From NCBI GenBank assembly GCA_027482185.1, contig JAIXWF010000013.1:1-64000 (forward strand): a DNA stretch of 64,000 nt. The letters run 5' to 3'. The stretch's first letter is position 1; the number at the start of each line of letters is the position of its first letter. Both the position numbers and the translations under genes were made by a program. The notes beneath the pieces were generated by a model. The model was not told where the DNA came from, did not search any database, and saw nothing but the letters and a program-made list of their open reading frames with translations. The stretch is from Opitutaceae bacterium. Its GTDB lineage: Bacteria; Verrucomicrobiota; Verrucomicrobiia; Opitutales; Opitutaceae. This document shows, one piece after another, positions 44,347 through 53,337 of this stretch.

Positions 44347-45777
44347 GTGCGTTTTTCCCTTTTTCCGACCGCCAAATCCGATCCCGAGCTCGCGCCGTTC
44401 CGGCCGGGGCTGGTGTTCGCGTTTTTCAACGCGCTCACCTGGCAGATCGCGATCGGCACGCCGATGGTGCTGTTCGCGGAGCAACTGGGCGCGACGCCGT
44501 TCCAGACGGCGCTGGCGTACTCGTTCGTGTTCGTGCTGACGCCGCTGCAGATAGTGTCGACGGCGCTGTTGCCGCGTTTCGGTTTCAAGGGGCTGATGCT
44601 GGGTGGTTGGCGGACGCGGAGCATCTTCCTCGCGGTGCCGCCGGGGCTGTCGCTGCTGATGATGACGGGTTCGCCGGAGCGGCCGTGGATGATCCAGGCG
44701 CTGATCTGGAGCGTGTTTCTCTTCTGTGTGTTCCGGTCGATCGGCGTGGCGTCGGGGGCGTCGTGGTTCTACGCGATTCTGCCGGAAGGCGTGCGCGGCC
44801 GGTATTTTTCGAGCGACCAGTTCGTGTCGGCGGTGGCGGGCGTGGCGACGCTGCTGGCGAGCGCGGCGCTCTTCGCCTTTCTGCCGGTCTATCCCGCGCT
44901 GCTGGCGCAGTACGCCATCGCGCTGGCGGGGTCGCTGATCAGCTACTATTCGCTCAAGCGGCTGCCGGACGCGCCGCGGCCGGAGTCGATCAACCTCGGA
45001 TCCGTGCTGCGCGACACGCCGCGGCTGCTGTTCCGGCCCTCGCATTTCCGCAGCTATGTGTGGCTGGCGGTGGCCTGCGCGGTGCTGTCGACGCCGATCC
45101 CGCCCTTCGCGGCGTATTTCCTCAAGGCCGGGCCGCGGCTTTCGAGCGGGCAGATCATGCTCTTCGAGGTGCTGCGCTACCTCGGCGTGATGACCGGGGC
45201 CTGGCTGATCCGCCGGCACATCGACCGCGTCGGCGCGAAACCCTTCTTCCAGGTCGCGCTGGGGCTGTTCGCGGTCACGGCGGGCCTGTGGTGGCTGTAC
45301 TTGGAAAACGGATTCGGCGGGCTGGCCCTGCTCGGCGCGGTGTACGCGCTGCTCGGGCTGGCCACGGTGACGTGGGCGATCGCGAACCTGAACTACCTGC
45401 CGCGCATCCTCGGCGCCGAGGAGCGCACCCTCGGCGTGTCGATCCACGGCGCGGTGACGGCCTTCATGGGCGGCGTGTCGCCGATGGTCTGGGGGCTGTT
45501 CCTGAAGCAGGCCGACGGCGCGTCGCGGGCGATCGACCCGGGTGTTTTCCAGATATTCTTTCTCACGGTGCTGGGCGGCGCGCTGCTGCTGGCGCCGTGG
45601 TTCGCGCAGCTGCCGGACAACCGGGACCAGAACGTGGAGCCGCTGGTGATCGGCGACGCGATTTTGCGGCCGCTGCGCGCGGCGACGGCGCTGGTCAACC
45701 TGGTGGACCCGCGGTCCATCGACCGGCGGCGGGCGCAGGCGGCGGAGCGGAAGCCGCCGCCGGCAACGAAACCGTGA
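44347..45777 (+). CDS. Major facilitator superfamily transporter
   Basis: This integral membrane protein has about 11-12 hydrophobic segments (476 aa from the GTG at 44347). The loop after segment 2 and the charged loop around IRRHIDRVGAKPF have the MFS look. The longer in-frame extension to 44179 is encoded by a repeat, so the GTG was chosen. Substrate unknown. It is followed by mutL after 61 bp. Confidence 0.8.
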   Translation: MRFSLFPTAKSDPELAPFRPGLVFAFFNALTWQIAIGTPMVLFAEQLGATPFQTALAYSFVFVLTPLQIVSTALLPRFGFKGLMLGGWRTRSIFLAVPPGLSLLMMTGSPERPWMIQALIWSVFLFCVFRSIGVASGASWFYAILPEGVRGRYFSSDQFVSAVAGVATLLASAALFAFLPVYPALLAQYAIALAGSLISYYSLKRLPDAPRPESINLGSVLRDTPRLLFRPSHFRSYVWLAVACAVLSTPIPPFAAYFLKAGPRLSSGQIMLFEVLRYLGVMTGAWLIRRHIDRVGAKPFFQVALGLFAVTAGLWWLYLENGFGGLALLGAVYALLGLATVTWAIANLNYLPRILGAEERTLGVSIHGAVTAFMGGVSPMVWGLFLKQADGASRAIDPGVFQIFFLTVLGGALLLAPWFAQLPDNRDQNVEPLVIGDAILRPLRAATALVNLVDPRSIDRRRAQAAERKPPPATKP

Positions 45778-45838
45778 CGGGATCGGCGCAGGCGCGGGTT
45801 GACGCGGCCCGCGCAACGCGGCCCTACTTGTCCGACGC

Positions 45839-47671
45839 ATGGCCAAAGTCCGCATTCTGACCGACCGGGTCGCCAACCAGATCGCCGCCGGCGAGGTGAT
45901 CGAGCGGCCGGCGGCCGTGGTGAAGGAGCTGGTCGAGAACGCCCTGGACGCCGGCGCGACGCGCATCGAGGTCGAGTTCCGCCACGGCGGGCGTTCGCTG
46001 ATGCGGATCGAGGACAACGGGCACGGCATGGCGCGGGACGACGCGCTGCTGGCGCTCGAGCGGCACGCGACGAGCAAGATCGAGGCGGCGGCCGACCTCG
46101 ACCGGCTGGCGAGCTACGGTTTCCGCGGCGAGGCGCTGCCGTCGATCGCGAGCGTATCACGATTCCTGATGCAGACGCGCGAGGCCGGCAGCGACACGGG
46201 CACGGAGGTACTGGTGAACGGCGGCAAACTCGTGCACGTGCGCGAGTGCGGCCGGCCGGTCGGCACGCGCATGGAGGTGACGCATTTGTTCAACTCCGTG
46301 CCGGCCCGGCGCAAGTTCCTCAAGACGGACCAGACCGAGGCGGCGCACATCGTGCACTGCGTGCGGCTCTACGCGCTGGCCTGCCCGGGCACGGCGTTCA
46401 CGCTGATCGAGGACGGGCGCGTCGTCTTCCGTTCCCCGGAGTGCGCGACGCTTGGCGAGCGCATCGCGGAGATTTTCGGCCGGCAGACGGCGGAGTCGCT
46501 GGTGCCGCTCGCGGCGGAGGAGCCGGGCCTGCGGTTGCACGGGCTGATCGGCAAGCCCGGCATCGGGCGTTCGACGCGGCACGAGATGATCGTGTTCGTG
46601 AACGCGCGGCCGGTGGACAGCCGGACGCTGAACTACGCGCTGATCGAGAGCTACCACGAGTCGCTGCCGAAGGGGCGGTACCCGCTGGCGTTTGTGTTTT
46701 TCGAATGCGACCCCGCGGCGGTCGACGTGAACGTTCACCCCGCTAAACGCGAGGTGCGCTTCCGCAGCGAGCCGCAGGTGCGCAGCTTCGTGATCCGGTC
46801 GGTGCTGCAGCGGCTTAGGGAAATGGGCGAAACCGGAATGCGGAAACCGGAAACCGAAGACGGCAATAAGTCCGGAGACCGGAATGCGGAAACCGGAGAT
46901 CGGAAACCGGCGGGCGAAGCCGGTGGAACGAGTATCGGGGGCCTGAGCGGGGAGGCCACCATCCGGAAAACCGATTTGCCTGCGCTGGTGGTGTCGCCGT
47001 TGCGGGCGTTGCCAGGATCAGGATCTCCGGTCTCCGGTTTCCGGCCTCCGGTTTTGTCGCAGCATCCGCAATCTGCCGGCGGCGGCGCCGCCGCCGCGCC
47101 GGCCTGGCGGTTCGTCGGCGTGGCGCACGGCAACTATGCGCTGTTCGAGACGGCGGCGGGGCTGGTGCTGCTCGACCGGCGCGCGGCGCACGAACGCGTT
47201 TGGTTCGAGCGGCTGCGCGAGCAATTCCGCGCCGGCAACGTGCCGAGCCAGCGGCTGCTGCTGCCGTTGCCCGTCGAGCTGGACCCGATCGCGTCGGCGC
47301 TGTTGCTGGACCGGCTCGCGTTTCTCAATGCCCACGGTTTCGAGATCGCGGAGTTCGGGCGAAATTTCTTCCGGATCGAGGCGGTGCCGGGCTGGATGGA
47401 GCCGGCGGATGCCGAGCCGTTTCTGCGGGATTTGCTCGGGGCGTTTCGCGACGGCTCGGTGCCGGATCGGAACACGGACCTGGCCCGGGACGAATTGGCG
47501 CGGCTGGCCTCGGCCAAGGCTGTGCGGCTGCCGGACAGCGTCGGCGAGTCGGAATTGCGGGCCTTGGTCGCGCACCTGTTCGCCACGCGCACACCGCTCA
47601 CGAGCCCCGGCGGGCGGCCGACCTTCATCGAATTGAACCACGGGGAGCTGGCGCGGCGTTTCCAGAAATAA
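45839..47671 (+). CDS. mutL: DNA mismatch repair protein MutL
   Basis: MutL couples mismatch recognition by MutS to strand removal. The N-terminal GHKL ATPase is clear: IAAGEVIERPAAVVKELVEN, EDNGHGM, HATSKI and YGFRGEALPS, with the transducer domain to about residue 325. The C-terminal dimerisation domain starts near residue 420. The linker (about 330-413) is largely encoded by a heptamer inverted repeat. In the C-terminal domain the endonuclease motif DQHAxxExxxxE reads DRRAAHERVWFE, and the other metal-ligand motifs also lack their Cys/His, so nuclease activity is doubtful. Length 610 aa is normal. Confidence 0.95.
   Translation: MAKVRILTDRVANQIAAGEVIERPAAVVKELVENALDAGATRIEVEFRHGGRSLMRIEDNGHGMARDDALLALERHATSKIEAAADLDRLASYGFRGEALPSIASVSRFLMQTREAGSDTGTEVLVNGGKLVHVRECGRPVGTRMEVTHLFNSVPARRKFLKTDQTEAAHIVHCVRLYALACPGTAFTLIEDGRVVFRSPECATLGERIAEIFGRQTAESLVPLAAEEPGLRLHGLIGKPGIGRSTRHEMIVFVNARPVDSRTLNYALIESYHESLPKGRYPLAFVFFECDPAAVDVNVHPAKREVRFRSEPQVRSFVIRSVLQRLREMGETGMRKPETEDGNKSGDRNAETGDRKPAGEAGGTSIGGLSGEATIRKTDLPALVVSPLRALPGSGSPVSGFRPPVLSQHPQSAGGGAAAAPAWRFVGVAHGNYALFETAAGLVLLDRRAAHERVWFERLREQFRAGNVPSQRLLLPLPVELDPIASALLLDRLAFLNAHGFEIAEFGRNFFRIEAVPGWMEPADAEPFLRDLLGAFRDGSVPDRNTDLARDELARLASAKAVRLPDSVGESELRALVAHLFATRTPLTSPGGRPTFIELNHGELARRFQK
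46828..47065. repeat. CCGGAAA-type heptamer inverted repeat inside mutL
   Basis: The left arm (46828-46911) carries ACCGGAATGCGGAAACCGGA and further CCGGAGA, CCGGAAT and CCGGAAA words. The right arm (47031-47065) carries the complement TCTCCGGTCTCCGGTTTCCG. Both lie in frame within the mutL coding sequence and translate to a charged segment (RKPETEDGNKSGDRNAETGD) and SGSPVSGFRPP. Confidence 0.7.
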
Positions 47672-47728
47672 GCCTCAACCCGCGCTCGCGCTGGCACGGT
47701 TCGTTCTACAGCCTTCCGGCCTTTCCCT

Positions 47729-50263
47729 ATGTCGAACGCGTCCAAGAAAAGTTCGTCCCGCACCGCCAAACCCGTCGCGCCGGCCGCCGCGCCCACTCCG
47801 GCCGCCGCGACCGCGGACCACGGCCAGACCGTCGAGGTCATGCGCGCGCTGATCCAGCGGCATCTGGTGTCCACGCTCGCCCGGCATTCGTCGTCGGCGA
47901 CGCCCCGCGACTGGTGGGTGGCGACGGTTCTGGCCGTGCGCGACACGATCCACGAGCGGATGATCGCGACCCAGGCCGAGCACAACGCCCGCAACGCCCG
48001 CCGCATCTACTATTTCTCGCTCGAGTACCTGATGGGCCGACTTTTCGGCAACAACCTGATCGCGACCGATCTTTACGACACGGCAAAGGCGGCGCTCGCC
48101 TCGCTCGGGCTCGAATTCGAGTCGATCCGCGAATCCGAAGTCGACATGGGCCTCGGCAACGGCGGTCTCGGCCGGCTCGCGGCCTGTTTCCTCGATTCGC
48201 TCGCGACGCTCGATTACCCGGCGCTCGGCTACGGCATCTATTACGAATTCGGTCTCTTCAAGCAGGGCTTCGTCAACGGCCACCAGGTCGAGCACCCCGA
48301 CAACTGGATCCGCTTCGGCGATCCGTGGGAGATCGTCCGCCCCGAGTACACGCAGGAAGTTCGCCTCTACGGCCGGGTGGAAAACGTGTTCGACGACCGC
48401 GGCAACTATCGGCCGCGTTGGGTCGGTACCAAGACCATCCTCGGCGTCCCGCACGACATCCCGACCGCGGGCTACGGCACGAAGACCGTCAACCTCCTCC
48501 GCCTCTGGGCCTCGAAGGCCACCGAGGACTTCGACTTAGCCGCGTTCAACAGCGGCGGCTACGTCGAGGCCGTGCGCGAAAAGGCCGTCGGCGAGACGGT
48601 CTCGAAGGTCCTTTACCCGAACGACAAGAGCGAGGCCGGCAAAGAGCTGCGCCTCGTGCAGCAGTACTTCTTCGTCGCGTGTTCGCTCCGCGACATTCTG
48701 CGGCGGCACTTCCGCACCGACGGCAACTCGTGGGACAACTTCCCCGCCAAGGTCGCCGTGCAGCTCAACGACACGCACCCGGCCATCGCCGTCGTCGAGC
48801 TCATGCGCATCTTGATCGACGAGCACAACCTCGCCTGGGACACGGCCTGGGGCATCGTCTCGCGCACCTTCGCGTACACGAACCACACGCTGCTGCCGGA
48901 GGCCCTCGAAAAATGGGGTGTGCCGCTGTTCGAACGCGTGCTGCCGCGCCATCTCCAGATCATTTACGACATCAACCAGCGGCTCATGCACGTCGTCGAG
49001 GCCCAGTGGCCCGGCAACGTCGAGATGAAGCGCACCTGCTCCCTGATCGAGGAAAGCGGCGGCAAGATGGTCCGCATGGCCAACCTCGCCGTCGTCGGTT
49101 CCCACACCGTCAACGGCGTCGCCGCCCTGCACACCGCGTTGCTGAAGAAGCACCTCTTCCCGCACTTCGACACGCTTTACCCCGGCAAATTCCAGAACAA
49201 GACCAACGGCATCACGCCGCGGCGCTGGTTGCTCAAATCGAATCCGCGCTTGTCCGCCGCGATCACCGCCAAGCTCGGCTCCGCCGCGTGGGCGAAGGAT
49301 CTCGATCTGCTCAAGGGCCTCGAAAAGTTCGCCGACGATCCCGTTTTCCAGCGCGAGTTCATGGCGATCAAGCGCGCCAACAAGGTCGAGCTCGCCGCCG
49401 TGATCGCGGCGGAGTGCGGCGTGACGGTGTCGCCCGACGCGATCTTCGACGTGCAGATCAAGCGCCTGCACGAGTACAAGCGGCAGCACCTGAATCTGCT
49501 GCACATCATGGCGCTCTACCGCCGCCTGCTGCAGAATCCCGGCCTCGATATCGTGCCGCGGGTCTTCGTCTTCGCGGCCAAGGCCGCGCCCGGTTACGAC
49601 CTCGCGAAAAACATCATCCGCGCAATCAACGTCATCGGCGCGCGCATCAACGCCGACGCCCGCCTGCAGGGGAAACTCAAGGTCGCGTTTCTCCCGAACT
49701 ACCGCGTGTCGCTTGCCGAGAAGATCATCCCGGCGGCCGATCTCTCGGAACAGATTTCCACCGCGGGCAAGGAGGCCTCGGGCACGGGCAACATGAAGCT
49801 CTCGCTCAACGGCGCGCTCACGATCGGCACGCTCGACGGCGCCAACGTCGAGATCAAGGAAGAGGTCGGCGACGAAAACATCTTCATCTTCGGCCACACC
49901 GTCGAGGAGGTCGAGGCGTTGCATGCCCGCGGCTACAATCCGTGGGACGTGTACCATCGCGACGAGGAGATCCGTGCGGTCATCGACTGGCTCGGCAGCG
50001 ATTATTTCACGCCGGGCGAGCAAGGAGCGTTCGGCGCGCTGCACGGCAGTCTGACGCATGGCGGCGATCCGTACCTCGTGCTCTCGGATTTCCGTTCCTA
50101 CAGCGACTGCCACGCGCGCGTCGACGCCGCCTACCGCGATCCGGCCAAGTGGGCGCGCATGGCGATCCTCAACACCGCGCGCATGGGCAAATTCTCCTCC
50201 GACCGCACGATCCGCGAGTACGCGGAGCAAATCTGGAAACTGCCGGCGATCCCGGTGCAGTGA
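47729..50263 (+). CDS. glgP: Glycogen/starch/alpha-glucan phosphorylase
   Basis: This enzyme releases glucose-1-phosphate from glycogen or maltodextrin. The 844-aa protein has the usual length plus a Ser/Ala-rich N-terminal tail of about 25 residues. Conserved pieces include [37 protein letters not shown] and the pyridoxal-phosphate site [19 protein letters not shown], whose Lys binds the cofactor. It stands alone downstream of mutL (57 bp). Confidence 0.97.
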   Translation: MSNASKKSSSRTAKPVAPAAAPTPAAATADHGQTVEVMRALIQRHLVSTLARHSSSATPRDWWVATVLAVRDTIHERMIATQAEHNARNARRIYYFSLEYLMGRLFGNNLIATDLYDTAKAALASLGLEFESIRESEVDMGLGNGGLGRLAACFLDSLATLDYPALGYGIYYEFGLFKQGFVNGHQVEHPDNWIRFGDPWEIVRPEYTQEVRLYGRVENVFDDRGNYRPRWVGTKTILGVPHDIPTAGYGTKTVNLLRLWASKATEDFDLAAFNSGGYVEAVREKAVGETVSKVLYPNDKSEAGKELRLVQQYFFVACSLRDILRRHFRTDGNSWDNFPAKVAVQLNDTHPAIAVVELMRILIDEHNLAWDTAWGIVSRTFAYTNHTLLPEALEKWGVPLFERVLPRHLQIIYDINQRLMHVVEAQWPGNVEMKRTCSLIEESGGKMVRMANLAVVGSHTVNGVAALHTALLKKHLFPHFDTLYPGKFQNKTNGITPRRWLLKSNPRLSAAITAKLGSAAWAKDLDLLKGLEKFADDPVFQREFMAIKRANKVELAAVIAAECGVTVSPDAIFDVQIKRLHEYKRQHLNLLHIMALYRRLLQNPGLDIVPRVFVFAAKAAPGYDLAKNIIRAINVIGARINADARLQGKLKVAFLPNYRVSLAEKIIPAADLSEQISTAGKEASGTGNMKLSLNGALTIGTLDGANVEIKEEVGDENIFIFGHTVEEVEALHARGYNPWDVYHRDEEIRAVIDWLGSDYFTPGEQGAFGALHGSLTHGGDPYLVLSDFRSYSDCHARVDAAYRDPAKWARMAILNTARMGKFSSDRTIREYAEQIWKLPAIPVQ

Positions 50264-50362
50264 GGCGGGCGCGCGGGCGCCGGCGCGCAGTTGGGAGTTG
50301 AGAGTTGAGCGCCGCCGGGCTCGCCTCGGCGGCGGCGGCGCTGATCGAATGCCTTTGAATCA

Positions 50363-50690
50363 GGGGCCGCAAAGAGGCGCAGAAGTCGCAAAAAATCGGG
50401 ACCCCGTTACGGCGGAGCGGGACGGCGGCAGGTTGATTCAAAAAACACGTTGGACACGGAGGGCACGGAGGAAGCCCGGAGGTGCACAGAGGAGTGGGGC
50501 AAAGATTGCGGCGGATCGGTGTTTGCTCCCGGAGTGCATGTGGCGAACCCACGTTCGGACGTGCGATTTGTTCTCCGTGAACACCGGGCGGCGCTCGGTG
50601 CGCTCTGTGACCCAACCAGCTGCTGAAGCTTCATTGGTTCCACGGCACAGAGTTTTTGCGCGTTCTGAGCCTTTTTGCGGCGCTTGGCTG
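50363..50690. repeat. Nested long inverted repeat
   Basis: The 580-bp gene-free gap after glgP holds an outer pair, GGCCGCAAAGAGGCGCAGAA then GTCGCAAAAA (50364-50396), and its near complement (50651-50687, CCTTTTTGCGGC end). An inner pair is GGACACGGAGGGCACGGAGG (50453-50472) with CTCCGTGAACACCG and CTCTGTGACCC (50572-50614). The words repeat about every 8-9 bp within each arm. A short GTTGAGA array lies at 50287-50310. No gene is seen. Confidence 0.65.
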
Positions 50691-50723
50691 GGGATCTCGC
50701 CGAATGCCGTTCCACCTATTCCG

Positions 50724-50776
50724 GGTAGGGGCGCCGCCGGTCGGCGCCCGCGGGCGTCGGCCAGCGACGCCCCTGC
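50724..50776. repeat. Inverted element with GTAGGGGCG / CGCCCCTGC ends
   Basis: This is a shorter relative of the element at 28519-28602: ends GGTAGGGGCGCCGCC and GCGACGCCCCTGC enclose a GC-rich palindromic centre (CGGTCGGCGCCCGCGGGCG). Downstream lies a separate hairpin at 50799-50828. Confidence 0.55.
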
Positions 50777-50798
50777 GTTGCGACCGGCAGCCGACCAG

Positions 50799-50828
50799 TC
50801 CGGAGTTGGCAAGTTCGCCGACTCCGGA
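50799..50828 (+). promoter_or_regulatory. Stable hairpin just upstream of the ydbH-like start
   Basis: TCCGGAGTTGGC and GCCGACTCCGGA pair over 12 bp (one G-T) around a 6-nt loop, ending 15 bp before the GTG start. No T run follows, so it is not a normal terminator. It could affect translation or be an operator. Confidence 0.4.
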
Positions 50829-50843
50829 GTACCAACCTGCCGC

Positions 50844-52136
50844 GTGCCGTCCCTTCATCGCATTTTCTCCGTCGGCCGTTTGTTGGCCGGACTTGGGTGG
50901 GCGGTGGGCGGGCCGGCGATTTCGGGCGCGACCGCGGCGGAGGCCGCCGGCGGTTGGACGTGGCCGTTGTTTGCCGGGGAATTTGGCGGCGAATTGGAAC
51001 CGGGCAACGGGGTACCCGCGACCGGACTGCGTTGGCGTTTGGTGTTGGCGCCGGCGGCCGACGGCGTCGGCCAGACCGGCACGCTGCAGCTTGAGGGCTC
51101 GGGCTTGGCGGCGACGGCGTCGGTGCGCCTGAGTTCATGGCGCGAGGGCACCTGGGAGATTGCCGCGGCGGAAATCGACCTCGGCGCCTGGTTGCCGGCG
51201 TGGTGGGCGCGGGCGTTGCCGCCTGCGGTCGGCGCGATCGCGGCCGAGGGGCGGGTGAAGCTGACGGGCGCGGGGAAGTTGAGGGACGGGCGGATCGAAG
51301 GCCGCCTCGCGTTCGACTTGGGCAACGGCACCGTGCGCGATGTCGCGGGCAAGTGGCGCGTCGAGGGCCTGACGCTCGGCGGGGCGTTGGCGCGCGGGGA
51401 TGAGGCCGCCGGGTCGGCCCTGAAGATCGGTTTGCGGAGCGCGACGTTCGGGACCTTGGTCCTCGGGGCGGCGCAGGCGGAGGTGACGTTGGATCCGCGG
51501 GATCGCCTGCGGATCAGCGGACTGACCGCGGAGGCGTTTGCCGGGCGCGTGGCGGTCGAGCCGTTCACGGTCGATCCGGCGGTGCCCGAGGTTGAGACCA
51601 CGGTCGCGATTGCCGGCCTCGATCTCGGCGGGTTGTCGGCATGGCTGCCGGCGGTGCTGGCGGGCGCGAAGGGCCGGGTGAGCGGGCAGGCGACGGTCGG
51701 ATGGTCGGCGCGGCAGGGCTTCCGTTTTGCGCAGGGCAAACTGGCGCCGGCGGCGAGCGACCGGGCCTCGATCACGTTGGCGGCGTCGCCGGAATTGCTG
51801 ACCTCGCGTTTGCCGGAGAATTTGCGGGAGCGGATCGATCTTTTGCCGAAGTGGCTGGGGCCGCTGCGGGGGCTGTTCTCGCCGGTAAATCCGGCCTACG
51901 CGACGCTCAAGGAAATCGAGCTCGGGCAATTGCCCCTGGACGTGCAGTCCGTGGCCGTCCGGATCGATCCCGCCGGGGCCACGGCGGACCGGACGGCGCA
52001 GGTCGTCGTGGAAGCCGCGCCGGCCGGGCGGACCAAGGTGGTCGAAGCGGTGCGGCTCGAGGTGAATGTGGCGGGGCCGCTGGCCGAGCTCGTGCGGCTG
52101 GGAATGGAAGGGAAACTCAAGATGACGGCGCGGTAG
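50844..52136 (+). CDS. ydbH: YdbH-like AsmA-type intermembrane transport protein
   Basis: This envelope protein (430 aa) has an N-terminal hydrophobic signal/anchor (about 5-30) and repeated beta-strand pairs typical of AsmA/YdbH proteins. The C-terminal part (SPVNPAYATLKEIELGQLPL, then a Val-rich strand region) fits the YdbH C-terminus. E. coli YdbH is about twice as long; here the middle is short. The identification leans on the next two genes, which match YnbE and YdbL. In E. coli, YdbH and YnbE form an intermembrane bridge for outer-membrane lipid homeostasis. The GTG start is the best available, preceded by a hairpin. Confidence 0.72.
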   Translation: MPSLHRIFSVGRLLAGLGWAVGGPAISGATAAEAAGGWTWPLFAGEFGGELEPGNGVPATGLRWRLVLAPAADGVGQTGTLQLEGSGLAATASVRLSSWREGTWEIAAAEIDLGAWLPAWWARALPPAVGAIAAEGRVKLTGAGKLRDGRIEGRLAFDLGNGTVRDVAGKWRVEGLTLGGALARGDEAAGSALKIGLRSATFGTLVLGAAQAEVTLDPRDRLRISGLTAEAFAGRVAVEPFTVDPAVPEVETTVAIAGLDLGGLSAWLPAVLAGAKGRVSGQATVGWSARQGFRFAQGKLAPAASDRASITLAASPELLTSRLPENLRERIDLLPKWLGPLRGLFSPVNPAYATLKEIELGQLPLDVQSVAVRIDPAGATADRTAQVVVEAAPAGRTKVVEAVRLEVNVAGPLAELVRLGMEGKLKMTAR

Positions 52137-52147
52137 CGGCGCGATGC

Positions 52148-52192
52148 GCCGCAGTGGAAAGTTGAAAGGTGAAGGTTGAAAGTTCGGAGGCG
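52148..52192. repeat. Heptamer-word array (GTTGAAA)
   Basis: GGAAAGTTGAAAGGTGAAGG and TTGAAAGTTCGGAGG repeat the 7-bp word between ydbH-like and ynbE-like genes. The rest of this 147-bp gap is unremarkable. Confidence 0.5.
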
Positions 52193-52283
52193 GTTCTGGG
52201 GGGCGGCCGGGAATCGGTGCGGGTTGGCGGAAAAGGGAAACTTTGGTTGTGCGGGGGCGTCTGAGCGGCACACTCCTGCCGCC

Positions 52284-52469
52284 ATGTTCCTGCGCCTTTG
52301 CCTGCTTTGTCTTTTCGCTGCCGGAGCCGGCGGCTGCCTCCATGTGTCGATGGATCCGATCCGGGTGAACGCGGTCGTCGACGTGAATGTGAAGGTCGAC
52401 CGCGCGTTGGACGACTTTTTCGGCGATTTGGACAAGACCTCGAAGACCATCAACGCCCCGCGTACCTGA
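52284..52469 (+). CDS. ynbE: YnbE-like outer-membrane lipoprotein
   Basis: This small protein (61 aa) has a lipoprotein signal ending at Cys-18 (AAGAGGC). The mature part, PIRVNAVVDVNVKVDRALDD, has the alternating Val pattern of YnbE, which in E. coli pairs with the YdbH C-terminus by strand addition. It was short enough to be overlooked by length filters, but its order ydbH-ynbE-ydbL supports it strongly. Confidence 0.78.
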   Translation: MFLRLCLLCLFAAGAGGCLHVSMDPIRVNAVVDVNVKVDRALDDFFGDLDKTSKTINAPRT

Positions 52470-52479
52470 CCCTGACCCG

Positions 52480-52869
52480 ATGCCCATGAAGACGAACCTG
52501 TTTTGGCGGCTGTTGCTTTTGTCCGTGTTGGTGGCCGGCTTTGCCGGCGCGACGCGCGCGCAGGATTCCGGCGCGATCAAGTCGCGCATGGCCCAGCGCC
52601 TCGGCGCGATCGACGCGTTGAAGGACCGCGGGATCGCCGGCGAGAACAACCGCGGCTACCTCGAGGCGCGCGGCGCGGCCGGCGGCGAGGACCAACGGTT
52701 GATTTCCGAGGAAAACGCGGATCGCCGCGCGGCCTACACGCTCATCGCCCAGCAGACGAATTCCGACGTCGACGCCGTAGGCCGCGCGCGCGCCCAGCGC
52801 ATCGCGATCGGCAGCAAGCGCGGCGTCTGGGTCCAGGAACCGACGGGCGAATGGCGCCAGAAGAGCTGA
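52480..52869 (+). CDS. ydbL: YdbL family (DUF1318) periplasmic protein
   Basis: This exported protein (129 aa) has a signal peptide (about 1-25) and the YdbL/DUF1318 pattern: KSRMAQRLGAIDALKDRGIAGENNRGYLEARG (in parts), NADRRAAYTLIAQQT and a C-terminal WVQEPTGEWRQK. In E. coli, YdbL is thought to modulate YdbH-YnbE. It starts 10 bp after ynbE. An ATG two codons later is equally possible. Confidence 0.85.
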   Translation: MPMKTNLFWRLLLLSVLVAGFAGATRAQDSGAIKSRMAQRLGAIDALKDRGIAGENNRGYLEARGAAGGEDQRLISEENADRRAAYTLIAQQTNSDVDAVGRARAQRIAIGSKRGVWVQEPTGEWRQKS

Positions 52870-52899
52870 GCCGGCGCGGTTGGAAGGTGGCGGAAGTTT

Positions 52900-53316
52900 A
52901 ACCACTGATGGGCACTGATCTTCACTGATGGAAGGGAATGAACGGGGCCAAGGCCCGGATTGGATTCCCTCCGATTAAGTGAGCATCAGTGAAGATCAGT
53001 GGTTCCACCTGCTGAAGATCCGTGCGGCTGTGCGGCGCCACTCGCGGGAAGCGTGAACCACGGATGGTCACTGATGTTCACAAATGAAGAGGAATGGAAT
53101 CGGGCTCAGGCCGGATCGGATTCCCTCCGATTAAGTGAGCATCAGTGAAAATAAGTGGTTTCTCCTTCAGCGGTTCGTGCGGCTGTGCGGCGCCGCTTGC
53201 CGGAAGAGTGAACCACGGATGGGCACTGATGTTCACTGATGGAGAGGAATGACCGGGAACCAAGGCCCGGATCGGATTCCTTCCGATTAAGTGAGCCTCA
53301 GTGACAATAAGTGGTT
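52900..53316. repeat. Tandem trimer A of a 105-bp CACTGAT palindrome
   Basis: Units lie at 52900-53004, 53056-53160 and 53211-53316 (period about 155 bp) and share spacers containing GTGCGGCTGTGCGGCGCC. Each unit starts AACCAC(T/G)GAT and ends (A/T)AGTGGTT or CAGTGGTT, an imperfect palindrome. Within arms, CACTGAT recurs every 10 bp. A conserved off-centre core reads ATTCCCTCCGATTAAGTGAG. This fills the gene-free gap 52870-53337; a GGCCGC/GCGGCC hairpin follows at 53324-53336. Confidence 0.85.
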
Positions 53317-53337
53317 CCTTCGGCCGCGCAGCGGCCC

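Noticed and set aside
52900-53316. The tandem repeat array considered as a CRISPR
   Set aside because: Units are 105-bp palindromes with conserved spacers between them, there are only three, and no cas gene is nearby.
53324-53336. GGCCGC/GCGGCC hairpin considered as terminator of the nucleoside-transporter gene
   Set aside because: It has a short 6-bp stem and no T run on the minus strand, so a terminator call is not supported.
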